A stretch of 64,000 nt of DNA from positions 1 to 64,000 of the forward strand of contig JAFRXO010000002.1 in the NCBI GenBank assembly GCA_017443465.1. Reading direction: 5' to 3'. A program made the translations under genes and the position numbers. Source of the stretch: Bacteroidales bacterium. GTDB lineage: Bacteria > Bacteroidota > Bacteroidia > Bacteroidales > UBA932. This document shows, piece by piece, positions 25,821-35,356 of this stretch. The notes below the pieces were generated by a model. The model saw only the letters and a list, made by a program, of their open reading frames with translations, was not told the origin of the DNA and ran no database searches. The first letter of the stretch is position 1; the number at the start of each line of letters is the position of its first letter.

Positions 25821-27012
25821 TTAATACCGAAATTCCGTCCTCAACCCTGATGATAAAATCGCTCAAAACGTTCATATAGTTGATGAAAGCCTCATACGGG
25901 GTGTCATATGGGTTAAAATATTTGTGGACCTCTCCGTCGGAGAAGAATTTGGTACACATGTAATAGAGATGGTCGCTCTCCTGGAGGTGCCCGAAATCAT
26001 TCCACAGGGCCGGGTCATTGAGGATCGCGACTTTTTCGTACTGCGCATAGAGTTTATTGAAAGCGTCCTGCTGGAGTTCATTACCCAGCCACGCAGTGAC
26101 ATCGCGCTCTTCGTCCGCCCATGAAATCGGGTCAGGGACATCGAGCTGACTGACTACCTTGTTCGCCTTTACAGCACCAGAAGGCGTTACGAAAGACAAG
26201 GTTCCGTCAGAGATGACAGCTTCAGGGAGATACCTCATGAAATCGAAGATTCCGGATTCGGCTCCCTGATGCTCCCCGAAGGTTTCATAGTCCATGAAGA
26301 GATTGATCACGTCCCCTTCGGTCTCCTTGAGCCAGCCGAGGAATTTCTCTCCAGTCAGCGGCCATCCGTTCCAGCTCCTGTTGGAGAAACGGAAGGCTAT
26401 GTCGTCACTGAGGGACCAGTTCCTCAGAAGAAGCTTGAGCTTCGGCTGGGCTGAATCGCTGTAAACGAAATTGGGATTACGGTCACCCATGACGTGACGC
26501 GCTCCCTCTGTAAGCATGGTCTTGAAACCGAGGTCATAAACCTCAGCCCCTATGGCATTGGAATAGACCAGCTCGGTGTTGCGGAAGACCTTGGGAGTGA
26601 CTCCGAAATACTGCTCGACAGCATCCTTGTGCTTCATTACCTGGTGCCTGAATTCTGCAGGCGCGGCAAGGGAAGCAAGGGAGTGGTAATAGGTCTCCGC
26701 CAGGAACTCCACACAACCGGTGTCGGCCAGGGCACGGAAAGAGTCCAGAACCTCCGGAGCATACCTGTCGAACTGCTCTATCGCAGTACCGGAAATGGAG
26801 AACGCCACCTTGAATTTGCCGTCATGCTTCTTTATCTCCTCAAGAAGCAATTGGTTCATAGGAAGATAGCACTTCTGTGCAATCCTGCGCAGGATGGTCC
26901 TGTTGGCAAAATCGTCATAATAATGGGAATCCTTGCCGATATCGAAGAAGCGATAGAGCCTCAGCCTCATCGGCTGATGCACCTGGAAATAAAGGCATAT
27001 ATTCTTGCTCAT
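25777..27012 (-). CDS. glycoside hydrolase family 57 (alpha-amylase/glucanotransferase type)
   Basis: 411 residues, cytosolic. The GH57 conserved regions appear in order: YFQVHQPMRLR (His near 12), FSISGTAIEQ, ETYYHSLASL, the nucleophile region FRNTELVYSN, and the acid/base region FMDYETFGEH, then a short helical C-terminus. GH57 retaining enzymes cut or transfer alpha-1,4 or alpha-1,6 glucans. In the glycogen cassette it probably trims or rearranges linear chains; the exact bond specificity cannot be told. The ATG is in CATATG and starts 21 bases after the GT4 stop. Its 3' end overlaps the synthase/phosphorylase start. Confidence 0.9.
   Translation of the reverse strand: MSKNICLYFQVHQPMRLRLYRFFDIGKDSHYYDDFANRTILRRIAQKCYLPMNQLLLEEIKKHDGKFKVAFSISGTAIEQFDRYAPEVLDSFRALADTGCVEFLAETYYHSLASLAAPAEFRHQVMKHKDAVEQYFGVTPKVFRNTELVYSNAIGAEVYDLGFKTMLTEGARHVMGDRNPNFVYSDSAQPKLKLLLRNWSLSDDIAFRFSNRSWNGWPLTGEKFLGWLKETEGDVINLFMDYETFGEHQGAESGIFDFMRYLPEAVISDGTLSFVTPSGAVKANKVVSQLDVPDPISWADEERDVTAWLGNELQQDAFNKLYAQYEKVAILNDPALWNDFGHLQESDHLYYMCTKFFSDGEVHKYFNPYDTPYEAFINYMNVLSDFIIRVEDGISVLSANFDNKKTDKIGK
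25809..25816 (-). promoter_or_regulatory. possible internal -7 box before the GT3-GT35 gene
   Basis: TAACTTTG on the minus strand inside the 3' end of the GH57 gene. If used, transcription starts near 25803, downstream of the ATG at 25820, and translation would need the TTG at 25787. A chance match is possible. Confidence 0.3.
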
Positions 27013-27032
27013 ATGATTGTGTGTTTTTCAGT

Positions 27033-28322
27033 TTACTTATTGGCAACCTCTTCGTAAATAGCCTTGAGTTTGGCTGTCGCTATGTTCCATTTGAGCTGGT
27101 TGACCTCATCATATCCCTGCTTGCCCGCAAAATCGGCCAGCCCGGGATAGTTAAGGAGTGCATAGATGTCGTCCGCCATGGCATCGATGTCCCAGAAGTC
27201 CACCTTGAAAGCGTACTTGAGCACTTCCGCGGCGCCCGACTGACGGGATATGACTGTAGGCACATTGGTGCGCATCGCTTCGAGCGGAGAGATTCCGAAG
27301 GGCTCGGACACCGAAGGCATCACATATACATCCGAAAGGGCGAACATCTCCTGGACCTCCTTCCCGCGAAGGAAACCGGTGAAATGGAAACGGTCTGAAA
27401 TCCCCAGACGGGCGACGTGCCTGATACAGCGGTTCATCATATCCCCGCTTCCGGCCATCACGAACCGGACTCCCGAGGTCCTCTTCAGGACCTTCGCGGC
27501 AGCCTCGATGAAATATTCGGGTCCTTTCTGGAATGTGATCCTCCCGAGGAAGGTCACCACCTTGTCATGCACTCCCCTGCTCACCGACATATCCTGACGG
27601 CCGCTGAAGTCCACTGCATTATGGACGGTAACCACCTTGGAAGCATCTATTCCATAGCGGTTTATGACAATGTTCCTGGTAAGGTCGCTGACTGTCACGA
27701 CGCGGTCGGCCACTTCCATGCCCCGCTTTTCGATAGCCAGGACCCGGGTGTCGATCATATCCTCGCTGCCCCTGTCATATGAAGTGGCATGCACATGTAC
27801 CACCAGAGGCTTGCCGGTGAGCTCTTTCGCAGCGATTCCGGCGAGATAGGTGAGCCAGTCATGGGCATGGATGACATCGAATTCATCGCGCCTCTGGACA
27901 GCTATCGTACCTCCGACCATCGCATAACGGGCGACCTCCTCCATGAGGTTCTTCCCGTATTTGCCGGAGAACTTGTACTTTGTCCCATATGACACCCTGA
28001 AGTCCTTTTCCTGCCTCCTGCGCTCATCCTCGACGACACTTGAGAATTCCTCGGGACTGACATACGGCACCATATTGCTGCCTATATGCACGAACTTGAC
28101 CCTGTCCAGGAATTCATTCACATCCACTGAGACAGAATCCACAGAGACATCACTTGCATTGACTATGTCGATGCTCCGGTCTTCATCACCGGAAGCCGAA
28201 GGCATAACGAAAATGGTGTCCACTCCGTTATACGCCAAACCCTTTACGATACCGTAGCAGGCGGTGCCCAGACCTCCGGCGATATGAGGCGGGAACTCCC
28301 ACCCAAACATCAGCACTCTCAT
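27033..28322 (-). CDS. GT4-family glycosyltransferase (glycogen synthase-like)
   Basis: 429 residues, GT-B fold: N-terminal MRVLMFGWEFPPHIAGGLGT (donor/acceptor loop) and C-terminal sugar-nucleotide site VMPSVSEPFGISPLEAM with the EX7E glutamates. The opening FPPHxxGGLG is that of retaining glycogen/starch synthase-like GT4 enzymes. In the cassette it would extend alpha-1,4-glucan chains, alongside the distinct GT3 synthase two genes downstream. Its ATG overlaps the debranching enzyme stop (28319-28322), so they are translationally coupled. Confidence 0.85.
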   Translation of the reverse strand: MRVLMFGWEFPPHIAGGLGTACYGIVKGLAYNGVDTIFVMPSASGDEDRSIDIVNASDVSVDSVSVDVNEFLDRVKFVHIGSNMVPYVSPEEFSSVVEDERRRQEKDFRVSYGTKYKFSGKYGKNLMEEVARYAMVGGTIAVQRRDEFDVIHAHDWLTYLAGIAAKELTGKPLVVHVHATSYDRGSEDMIDTRVLAIEKRGMEVADRVVTVSDLTRNIVINRYGIDASKVVTVHNAVDFSGRQDMSVSRGVHDKVVTFLGRITFQKGPEYFIEAAAKVLKRTSGVRFVMAGSGDMMNRCIRHVARLGISDRFHFTGFLRGKEVQEMFALSDVYVMPSVSEPFGISPLEAMRTNVPTVISRQSGAAEVLKYAFKVDFWDIDAMADDIYALLNYPGLADFAGKQGYDEVNQLKWNIATAKLKAIYEEVANK

Positions 28323-30259
28323 CTGCGGTCCTCCTTGTATTTGTTCAACAGATAGTCAACTTTCAGGAGGGACGCCGTGCTGAGCGCAGAGGCTATTGCC
28401 CCGTGCGGCTCATGTGGCGGGTCCCCGTCATAGAGTTCGGAGAAAGCTCCCACTCCATGCTTGTTCATATCCTCGGCAAAGCCTTCCACCAGCCACTGTG
28501 CCTTCTTCCAGAAAGCCGGGCCTTTCATCCGGAACGAGACCTCCAGATAGGGTCCGAGCAGCGACGGACGCGTACTGCCTTGATGATATGCAAGGTCCCT
28601 GTCTACCTGGGTCCCTTCATATACTCCCTTGTAATTCGGATCGCGGGGTGAAAGGGTGCGGATTCCGCGTCTTGTTACCAGCTCCTTGTCAATTACCTGC
28701 ATGATCCTCTGGGCCATCTCATCATCTACCGGCGATTTTTCAGCCCATATGGCATAGAGCATATTCGGGCGCACTTCCATATGCTGTCCCCAATTATCTA
28801 CGTAGTCTGCAAGATATCCCAGTGAAGGATTCCAGAACGTCCGCATGTAATTCTCCGAAATCATCCTGCGGATTTCCCTGAACTCGGCGATGAAAGAGGC
28901 ATCGGAACCATATTTTTCCTCCATCTCTACGGCAAAGCATATGGAATTGTACCAGAATGCATTGGTCTCGACCTGGTATCCGGCCCTCTCTGTCACAGGG
29001 CGCCCATGGAGATAGGCGTTCATCCAGGACAGGGCGACCCCGTCCATCTGGGCCCAGAGCAGTCCGTTGGGCTGCATCGCGACCTCTTTCCTCACGCCCG
29101 GGAGATAGCTGCGGAGCACTCCCTTGAGGGTTTCTCCGTATTTCTTCCACACGCGGGCGGGATCGGCACCGAAGCGGATGTACTGTTCGAGCACTCCTGC
29201 AAGCCTCAGAGGCGCCTCAACCTGGGTAGTCCTGCGGAACAACCTCTCCTGCTCATCCGCGATAAGGTTGTCAAGGATCTCCTCGAATTCAGCCTTGTTG
29301 CCGTCACAGTAAAGGGTCATTCCGGGAAGGGCATATAAAGTCTCGCGGAGAAGCCCCGTGTAGAGCCATGAGAATCCGGCGGTGATACGCTTGTGACCAT
29401 GGCGGTTCATCTTGAACATATTGGCCCAGTACACCAGCTGGTCATGGTAGGACTTTATCTCACCCCTGGAAGCGACTCCGGCATCAAAGCGGCGTTTCAG
29501 TCCGGCAGGCTTGACAACACCCACCGAAGCGGAGAAGACAATCGATCCGCCCGGTTTCATCTCAACCTCGAACTGCCCCGGGACATAAAGGTCCTCACGG
29601 CAGTCGAAACCGCGGCGGTATTCATCGGAATAGGTCACCCCCTTGTACCAGTTCGGATTCCACTTGAAAACCGAAGAAGATGCGCTGAGCTGGAGGTTCA
29701 GGTCCGGGAAGCCTTCATACATATTGAAAGACACTCCGGAAGGAATCTCCTCGTAATCAAGCCTGGCCTGAGGATTCTGGACAGTAAGTGCGTGGATATT
29801 CCTGAATGCAAGGAAAGGCTTGAGTATCAGGGTGACAGGCGCCGGAGACTCAAGTACTTCGAATTTAATGAGCACCTGGTCACTGTCCTGCATCAGCTGG
29901 ATGCTCTTCCTGAAGAGGATGCTTCCGACCCTGTAAGTGATCTGTGGAACCGGATCGGCCTGGAAATCCACTATATACTTATGGCCACGGGGTTCATAGA
30001 TGTCCCCGTAGCAGTGGATACCGAGGTTGAACTGCTTGCCCCTCAGGATCAGGCTCTCATCCAGCGAAGACAGGAGAAGATACTTGTCCTCGCCGAACCT
30101 GTCGATGGGGACAGCCAGCAGGCCATGGTACCTGCGGGTATTGCAAGTCACTATCGAAGTGTTGCAATAGGCTCCGGTCTTGTTAACGCTGATAATCTCC
30201 CTTCCAAGGGAGTAAGAAAGATTGACAAGTTCCGCTTTGTTGAATTTCAGAAATGCCAT
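28319..30259 (-). CDS. glycogen debranching enzyme (amylo-alpha-1,6-glucosidase)
   Basis: 646 residues: an N-terminal beta domain with NTSIVTCNTRRYHGLLAVPI (typical GDE_N start, NTRRYHGLL) and a C-terminal alpha/alpha-barrel (GDE_C) with AGFSWLYTGLLRETLYALPG, the region LPNGLLWAQMDGVALSW-like near 400, and YHQGSTRPSLLGPYLEVSFR. It removes alpha-1,6 branches of glycogen. The ATG lies in CATATG; the gene starts 15 bases after the glgB stop and overlaps the GT4 start by four bases. Confidence 0.9.
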   Translation of the reverse strand: MAFLKFNKAELVNLSYSLGREIISVNKTGAYCNTSIVTCNTRRYHGLLAVPIDRFGEDKYLLLSSLDESLILRGKQFNLGIHCYGDIYEPRGHKYIVDFQADPVPQITYRVGSILFRKSIQLMQDSDQVLIKFEVLESPAPVTLILKPFLAFRNIHALTVQNPQARLDYEEIPSGVSFNMYEGFPDLNLQLSASSSVFKWNPNWYKGVTYSDEYRRGFDCREDLYVPGQFEVEMKPGGSIVFSASVGVVKPAGLKRRFDAGVASRGEIKSYHDQLVYWANMFKMNRHGHKRITAGFSWLYTGLLRETLYALPGMTLYCDGNKAEFEEILDNLIADEQERLFRRTTQVEAPLRLAGVLEQYIRFGADPARVWKKYGETLKGVLRSYLPGVRKEVAMQPNGLLWAQMDGVALSWMNAYLHGRPVTERAGYQVETNAFWYNSICFAVEMEEKYGSDASFIAEFREIRRMISENYMRTFWNPSLGYLADYVDNWGQHMEVRPNMLYAIWAEKSPVDDEMAQRIMQVIDKELVTRRGIRTLSPRDPNYKGVYEGTQVDRDLAYHQGSTRPSLLGPYLEVSFRMKGPAFWKKAQWLVEGFAEDMNKHGVGAFSELYDGDPPHEPHGAIASALSTASLLKVDYLLNKYKEDRR

Positions 30260-30274
30260 ATGCTAAGGTTTGTA

Positions 30275-32284
30275 TTATCTAACTTTTTTCAGGACGAGTG
30301 CACAGCGGCTGGGAAGGTACAACTCCAGCGTGTCGTCATAGGCCTGATTCCCGTTCGGACTCTTGACATGCATCGAAACATGTTCCTCTCCTGCTTTCAG
30401 GCGTGAGAATCCGTCGAAACGGTCCTCGTCGGAGTCCATTTCCAACCTCCATGTCCCGTCGGGTGCAGAAAAACCATAATCCGCAAAAGACGAGACCGGG
30501 TTGAAATTGACTGCAAAGATAAGATTTCTGCGCCTGAAAATCAATATTTTCTTTTCCTCATCGGCTGTCAGGAGCTCCGGAGCAGAGCCCAGAATCCTTT
30601 CAGAGCGCGCCAGATTGATCATCGCAGAATCGAAATTCCCGAGATACTTGTAACGAAGGTAGTCCTTGTCTTCAAGCGACCACTGTCTCCTGGCATATTT
30701 GTAAGACCATCCGTTCCCTTCCCTGGGGAAATCTATCCATTCGGGATGACCGAACTCATTCCCCATGAAATTGAGGTAACCGTCACCCGACGTCGCAAGG
30801 GTAACCAGCTTTATCAGCTTGGAAAGGGCGATGCCCCTGTCCACGATCATGTTGTCCGAGCCTCTGTTCATGGAGGTGTACATCTCTTTGTCCATGAGGC
30901 GGAATATGATAGTCTTGTCCCCGACAAGAGCCTGGTCATGGCACTCGGCATAGCTGATCGTCCTTTCGTCAGCCCTCTTGTTGGTCAGTTCGTACCAAAT
31001 CTCTCCCGGGCTCCACTCTTCATCCGCCTTCTCCTTTATCCACTTGATCCAATGGTCGGCGATCCCCATCGCCATCCGGAAGCCGAATCCGACGCCTCCC
31101 TTGTCCAGGGGGGCAGCAAGTCCGGCCATGCCGCTCACGTCCTCGGCTATCGTGATGGCGTCGGGATTGATCTCGCGTATCAGGATATTCGCAAGAGCCA
31201 GGTACTCAACGGCATTCTCATCAACTCCCTGGTTGAAATAGTTGTCATATCCCGTGAAATCCTTCCCGAGCCCATGGTCCCAGTAGAGCATGCTCGTGAC
31301 TCCGTCGAAACGGAACCCGTCCAGATGGTATTCTTCCATCCAGAATTTACAGTTGGAGAGGAGGAAACACTTGGTCTCGTCCTTTCCATAGTCAAAACAT
31401 CTTGAGCCCCAGGCCGGATGCCTCCCCTGTGGACCTTTATAGAAATAGAGGTCCTCCCGGCCGTCGAAAAGGCTCAGGCCTTCAGCCACGTTATCCACGG
31501 CATGGGAATGAACTATGTCCATCACCACGGCGATCCCCTTAGCATGAGCCTCGTCCACAAGGGCCTTGAACTCCTCTGGGGTTCCGAACCGCGAACTCAG
31601 GGCGAAGAAATTGGAGACCTGGTAGCCGAAGGATCCATAATAGGGATGTTCCTGGAGGGCCATGATCTGGAGGACATTGTAACCTCCACGGGCAACCCGG
31701 GGCAGCACATCCCGCCTGAAATCATCGAAAGAAGCGACTTTTTCCTGCTCCGAGGCCATGCCGATGTGACACTCATATATGAGCGGATTCGCCCTTTTCC
31801 CGGGCGCAGGATGCTTCCATGCATATGGCTTGTCCGGAGCCCAGACCTGGGCGCAGAATATCTTCGTCACAGGATCCTGCACGCATCGCGTCGCATATGA
31901 AGGGAGCCTTTCCCCGCCGCCTCCGGGCCACTCCACGAAGATTTTGTAGAGAGCCATATGATGGAGGAAGAAAGACGGCAGGACGATTTCCCAGTTCCCT
32001 CCTCCTACAGGCTTGAGGGAACAGGCCTCGGTCCGCTTCCAGTTGTTGAACTCTCCGATCAGGTAGATCCGGGTTGCGTTCGGGGCGAACTCGCGGAACA
32101 CCCATGACCCGTCCCCGTTCCTGTGGAGACCGTAATACAGATGATTGTTGATCCCGTCCGCAAGGGAGCCACCGCGGCCAAGATGAGCAGCGGCTTCCAG
32201 TATCCTGGCATGACGTGAGTCAATCGCAGCTTTGTAAGGCTTCAGCCAGGGATCGGTGTCGTAGATCATTTTTTTCTTTGCCAT
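30275..32284 (-). CDS. glgB: 1,4-alpha-glucan branching enzyme (GH13)
   Basis: 669 residues, eukaryote-like GH13 branching enzyme: N-terminal CBM48 (HLYYGLHRNGDGSWVFREFA, YLIGEFNNW), then the (beta/alpha)8 barrel with MDIVHSHAVDN (region I), DGFRFDGVTSMLY (nucleophile Asp), TIAEDVSG (acid/base Glu) and YAECHDQAL (transition-state Asp), and a C-terminal all-beta domain. It creates alpha-1,6 branches. The first residues (MAKKKMIYDTDPWLKPYKAA) match the long eukaryotic/Bacteroidota type rather than E. coli GlgB. It starts two bases after xseB. Confidence 0.95.
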   Translation of the reverse strand: MAKKKMIYDTDPWLKPYKAAIDSRHARILEAAAHLGRGGSLADGINNHLYYGLHRNGDGSWVFREFAPNATRIYLIGEFNNWKRTEACSLKPVGGGNWEIVLPSFFLHHMALYKIFVEWPGGGGERLPSYATRCVQDPVTKIFCAQVWAPDKPYAWKHPAPGKRANPLIYECHIGMASEQEKVASFDDFRRDVLPRVARGGYNVLQIMALQEHPYYGSFGYQVSNFFALSSRFGTPEEFKALVDEAHAKGIAVVMDIVHSHAVDNVAEGLSLFDGREDLYFYKGPQGRHPAWGSRCFDYGKDETKCFLLSNCKFWMEEYHLDGFRFDGVTSMLYWDHGLGKDFTGYDNYFNQGVDENAVEYLALANILIREINPDAITIAEDVSGMAGLAAPLDKGGVGFGFRMAMGIADHWIKWIKEKADEEWSPGEIWYELTNKRADERTISYAECHDQALVGDKTIIFRLMDKEMYTSMNRGSDNMIVDRGIALSKLIKLVTLATSGDGYLNFMGNEFGHPEWIDFPREGNGWSYKYARRQWSLEDKDYLRYKYLGNFDSAMINLARSERILGSAPELLTADEEKKILIFRRRNLIFAVNFNPVSSFADYGFSAPDGTWRLEMDSDEDRFDGFSRLKAGEEHVSMHVKSPNGNQAYDDTLELYLPSRCALVLKKVR

Positions 32285-32286
32285 GG

Positions 32287-32469
32287 TCAGGATTCTTTTT
32301 CGACGGTTTCACGAACGCTGCGGAGATAGTCCCTGCAGGAGGATATGAGTTCCCTGGAGCGTTTCACAAGCGCCCCGATATCATCCAGGCTGGTCTTCGG
32401 GTCTTCGACCTTCACCGCGATCGCCTCGAGTTCGGCCATTGCCTTGGAATAGTCAAATTTCTCTTCCAT
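32287..32469 (-). CDS. xseB: exodeoxyribonuclease VII small subunit
   Basis: 60 residues, the usual size for XseB. The pattern FDYSKAMAELEAIAVKVEDP followed by a helix ending in RDYLRSV is the family signature of two antiparallel helices that wrap the large subunit. The ATG is in CATATG and lies nine bases after the xseA stop; glgB begins two bases after its stop. This places DNA-repair genes at the head of the glycogen mRNA. Confidence 0.9.
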   Translation of the reverse strand: MEEKFDYSKAMAELEAIAVKVEDPKTSLDDIGALVKRSRELISSCRDYLRSVRETVEKES

Positions 32470-32477
32470 ATGTAATC

Positions 32478-33680
32478 TTATTCTTTGTCCATATCAACTG
32501 CTGTGACCTTTTCTACCACAGCGTCCAGACGGCCGTCCGCAAACAGTACGGATATCCCGTCTCCCGGGGCCCTTCCGCCGGCGGACGTCATCCTGACTCC
32601 CTTTGAATCCAGTGCGAGGGAGAAACCTCTCTTAAGCACATTCCGGGGATCGGTAGCCGCAATTTTAGTCTCCAGGAGACGCAGATCCGACTCAGCCCCG
32701 TCCAGGCGGGCCCGCACGGCGGACATCACATTCTTCTCATGGAGGTCCACCGAGGAAAGAAGGGCGGAAATGCGGTTCTGGAAAGCCAGGGAGAGTCTCG
32801 TAGCATATGAACTGATCCTCTCATCCTCGGCTGCAGTGCTCTCGATGAAAAGGTCGGCCAGGGCCGTAGGAGTCTTCACATATGCATGTGCTACCATGTC
32901 CGCTACGTGGAAGTCCTTGTCATGGCCGATTGCGGTTATTACGGGGAACGGGCTGCGGGCGATCGCCGAAGCCATCACGTATTCGTCAAAACAAGACAGG
33001 TCGGCGGCCGATCCGCCTCCCCTGAGGACGACGACTGCATCATAAGCGACCCCAGACTCCTCCACGAGCCGGAGGGCTTCGGCAACCGATTCAGGGGCAT
33101 CCTCTCCCTGCATTGTCGCCGGGAAGAAGTCCAGACGGTAGGCGAAACCATATGCATTCTTCAGCAGATGCTCCCTGAAATCCCCGAGCCCGGCGGCTCC
33201 TTCCGCGGAAACCACTGCAAGGCAGTAAGGCAGATCCGGGATGGACAGTTCCTTCTGAAGATCCATAAGCCCCTCTTCCTCAAGCCTTTCTATGGTACGC
33301 TTCTTCTTTAGTTCCTGCTCGCCGAGGGTAAAAGAGGGATCCAGGTCGTCTATGATGAGGGAAAAGCCGTAAATCTCATGGTAGTTCACCTGGGCATGGA
33401 CCAGGATCTCCTTTCCGGCGGACAGGGATGAACCCGTCGCCTGTTCGAACATGGAACTGAGTATCCGGTAATTGGCACTCCATATGATCGCCTTCGCCCT
33501 GGCAAGGACTTTCTCCTGGCGGATCTGGACGAGGTCCATGTAGCAATGGCCGTTCGCCTTGACACTGAGGGAGCCTATTTCGGCACGTACCCAGATTTTC
33601 TCCGGAAAAAGAGCTTCTAGACCGTCCCGGACAGCCGAGGAGAGCGTGTAAAGGTCTATAATTTCTTGTTCCATAGCCAT
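32478..33680 (-). CDS. xseA: exodeoxyribonuclease VII large subunit
   Basis: 400 residues: N-terminal OB-fold (IWVRAEIGSLSVKANGHCYM), then the catalytic domain with VVLRGGGSAADLSCFDE and AIGHDKDFHVADMVAHAYVKTPTALAD (residues ~250-280), followed by a coiled coil. It degrades single-stranded DNA into acid-soluble oligonucleotides together with XseB. The ATG at 33680 was chosen because the -7 box at 33696-33703 puts transcription initiation downstream of the ATG at 33698; 33674 is an alternative. First gene of the leftward xseAB-glycogen-ribF series. Confidence 0.9.
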   Translation of the reverse strand: MAMEQEIIDLYTLSSAVRDGLEALFPEKIWVRAEIGSLSVKANGHCYMDLVQIRQEKVLARAKAIIWSANYRILSSMFEQATGSSLSAGKEILVHAQVNYHEIYGFSLIIDDLDPSFTLGEQELKKKRTIERLEEEGLMDLQKELSIPDLPYCLAVVSAEGAAGLGDFREHLLKNAYGFAYRLDFFPATMQGEDAPESVAEALRLVEESGVAYDAVVVLRGGGSAADLSCFDEYVMASAIARSPFPVITAIGHDKDFHVADMVAHAYVKTPTALADLFIESTAAEDERISSYATRLSLAFQNRISALLSSVDLHEKNVMSAVRARLDGAESDLRLLETKIAATDPRNVLKRGFSLALDSKGVRMTSAGGRAPGDGISVLFADGRLDAVVEKVTAVDMDKE

Positions 33681-33695
33681 TTGAACCTCTTCAGA

Positions 33696-33703
33696 CAAAA
33701 ATA
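33696..33703 (-). promoter_or_regulatory. -7 box of xseA and the glycogen run
   Basis: TATTTTTG on the minus strand, 15 bases before the chosen xseA ATG. As no gap above 22 bases follows until greA, it may drive all eight genes through ribF. Confidence 0.5.
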
Positions 33704-33736
33704 AGCATTTTTCTCCGCACTGCCGCTTTTTTTTGC

Positions 33737-33744
33737 TATCTTTG
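33737..33744 (+). promoter_or_regulatory. -7 box of engB
   Basis: TATCTTTG, perfect TAnnTTTG, 26 bases before the ATG at 33771. Confidence 0.55.
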
Positions 33745-33770
33745 CACTGCCTTTCAAAACAGCCAGCCCG

Positions 33771-34370
33771 ATGATAATTACCGACGCAACTTTCGCAGGG
33801 AGCAGCACCAGGGTTTCCCAGAGAACCTCCTCAGGACTGCCCGAGTTCGCCTTCATCGGCCGCTCCAATGTCGGGAAGTCCTCTCTCATAAACATGCTGA
33901 CAGGACGCAGGGGGCTTGCGAAAACTTCATCGACCCCAGGCAAAACCCAACTGGTCAATCATTTCCTGATCAATAAAGAATGGTATCTGGTCGACCTCCC
34001 CGGATATGGATACGCCAAGATGGGGAAGAAAGGACGGGCAGAGCTGTCGAACATAATCGATGACTACATCCTGAACTCGAAGGAGATGGTCCTCCTTTTC
34101 GTCCTGATCGATTCCCGGCATGACATCCAGCAGAACGACATGGATTTCCTTTCCTCTCTCGGAGAAAACGGAATCCCGTTCGCAATTATCTTCACCAAGT
34201 GCGACAAGCTCAGCCAGACGGCTTTCAATGCCCAGCTGGAACGGAACAAAGGCCAGCTTTCCGAACTATGGGACCCACTCCCCGACATGCTGTCAAGCTC
34301 CTCCGAGAACGGAAAAGGAAAGGACGAAATCCTCAACTACATAGATAACCTGATTAAATCTCTAGAATAA
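33771..34370 (+). CDS. engB: ribosome biogenesis GTPase EngB (YihA/YsxC)
   Basis: 199 residues, normal length. GTPase motifs: G1 GRSNVGKSS, G2 STPGKTQ, G3 DLPGYGYAK, G4 TKCDKL, G5 near SSSSENGKG. EngB takes part in late assembly of the 50S subunit. It heads the rightward operon engB-prs-small membrane protein-der; its stop lies two bases from the prs ATG. Confidence 0.95.
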   Translation: MIITDATFAGSSTRVSQRTSSGLPEFAFIGRSNVGKSSLINMLTGRRGLAKTSSTPGKTQLVNHFLINKEWYLVDLPGYGYAKMGKKGRAELSNIIDDYILNSKEMVLLFVLIDSRHDIQQNDMDFLSSLGENGIPFAIIFTKCDKLSQTAFNAQLERNKGQLSELWDPLPDMLSSSSENGKGKDEILNYIDNLIKSLE

Positions 34371-34372
34371 CT

Positions 34373-35350
34373 ATGCAATCCGAACAGAAAATGGAAATCT
34401 TTGCGTGCAGGGCTTCACGGGACTTTGCACTGAAGGTAATCGACGAAATGAACAAAGACCGCAAGGCGGATGAGCCCCTTATCCACCTCGGGAGCTCCGA
34501 AGTGACCCAGTTCAGCGACGGAGAGTTCCAGCCCTCGTTCACCGAGAGCGTCAGAGGAGCCAAAGTCTTCATCATCCAGTCGACATTTCCCTCCGCCGAC
34601 AACCTCATGGAGCTTTTGCTGTACATAGATGCGGCGAAAAGGGCATCTGCAGGCAGCGTCGCCGCAGTCATGCCATATTTCGGATGGGCCCGCCAGGATC
34701 GCAAGGACCGTCCCAGGGTTTCCATAGGAGCTAAACTGGTGGCCAACCTTCTCCAGGTGGCCGGAGCTGACAGGGTAATGACCTGCGACCTCCACGCCGA
34801 CCAGATACAGGGTTTCTTCAACACCCCCGTAGACCATGTGTACGCCAGCAAGGTCTTCATCCCCTACCTTAAATCCCTGAATCTGGAGAATCTCGCCATT
34901 GCTGCACCGGACATGGGCGGCGCGAAGAGGGCGAATTCATATGCCACAGCTCTCGCATGCCCCGTAATCATATGCCACAAATCCCGTGAGAAGGCCAACG
35001 TAGTGGGTTCTATCACTGCGATCGGAGATGTCCAGGACAAGAATGTGGTAATAGTGGACGACATGATCGACACCGCAGGCACTCTCTGCAAGGCAGCTGA
35101 AGTGCTCATGGGCAAGGGAGCCAGGAGCGTCCGCGCCTGCGCGACCCACCCAGTCCTCTCAGGCCCCGCATATGACAGGCTCGCCGCTTCGCCTATCACT
35201 GAGATCGTGGTTACGGATTCAATCCCCCTCTCACAGGATCCAGCCAAGGACAAGAGCAAGATCCACGTAGTGTCCCTCACCCCGGTCTTCGCGAACGTGA
35301 TCCGCAAAGTATATTGCTACCAGCCGATCAGCCCGGACTTCATATTCTGA
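34373..35350 (+). CDS. prs: ribose-phosphate pyrophosphokinase (PRPP synthetase)
   Basis: 325 residues, two phosphoribosyltransferase-type domains. ATP/ribose-5-phosphate loop YFGWARQDRKDRPR, divalent-cation site DLHADQIQGFF, PRPP loop VVIVDDMIDTAGT. It makes PRPP from ribose-5-phosphate and ATP for nucleotide, His and Trp synthesis. A second ATG at 34391 (MEIFACRAS) is an alternative start. Located between two ribosome-assembly GTPase genes. Confidence 0.95.
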   Translation: MQSEQKMEIFACRASRDFALKVIDEMNKDRKADEPLIHLGSSEVTQFSDGEFQPSFTESVRGAKVFIIQSTFPSADNLMELLLYIDAAKRASAGSVAAVMPYFGWARQDRKDRPRVSIGAKLVANLLQVAGADRVMTCDLHADQIQGFFNTPVDHVYASKVFIPYLKSLNLENLAIAAPDMGGAKRANSYATALACPVIICHKSREKANVVGSITAIGDVQDKNVVIVDDMIDTAGTLCKAAEVLMGKGARSVRACATHPVLSGPAYDRLAASPITEIVVTDSIPLSQDPAKDKSKIHVVSLTPVFANVIRKVYCYQPISPDFIF

Positions 35351-35356
35351 CGCCCC

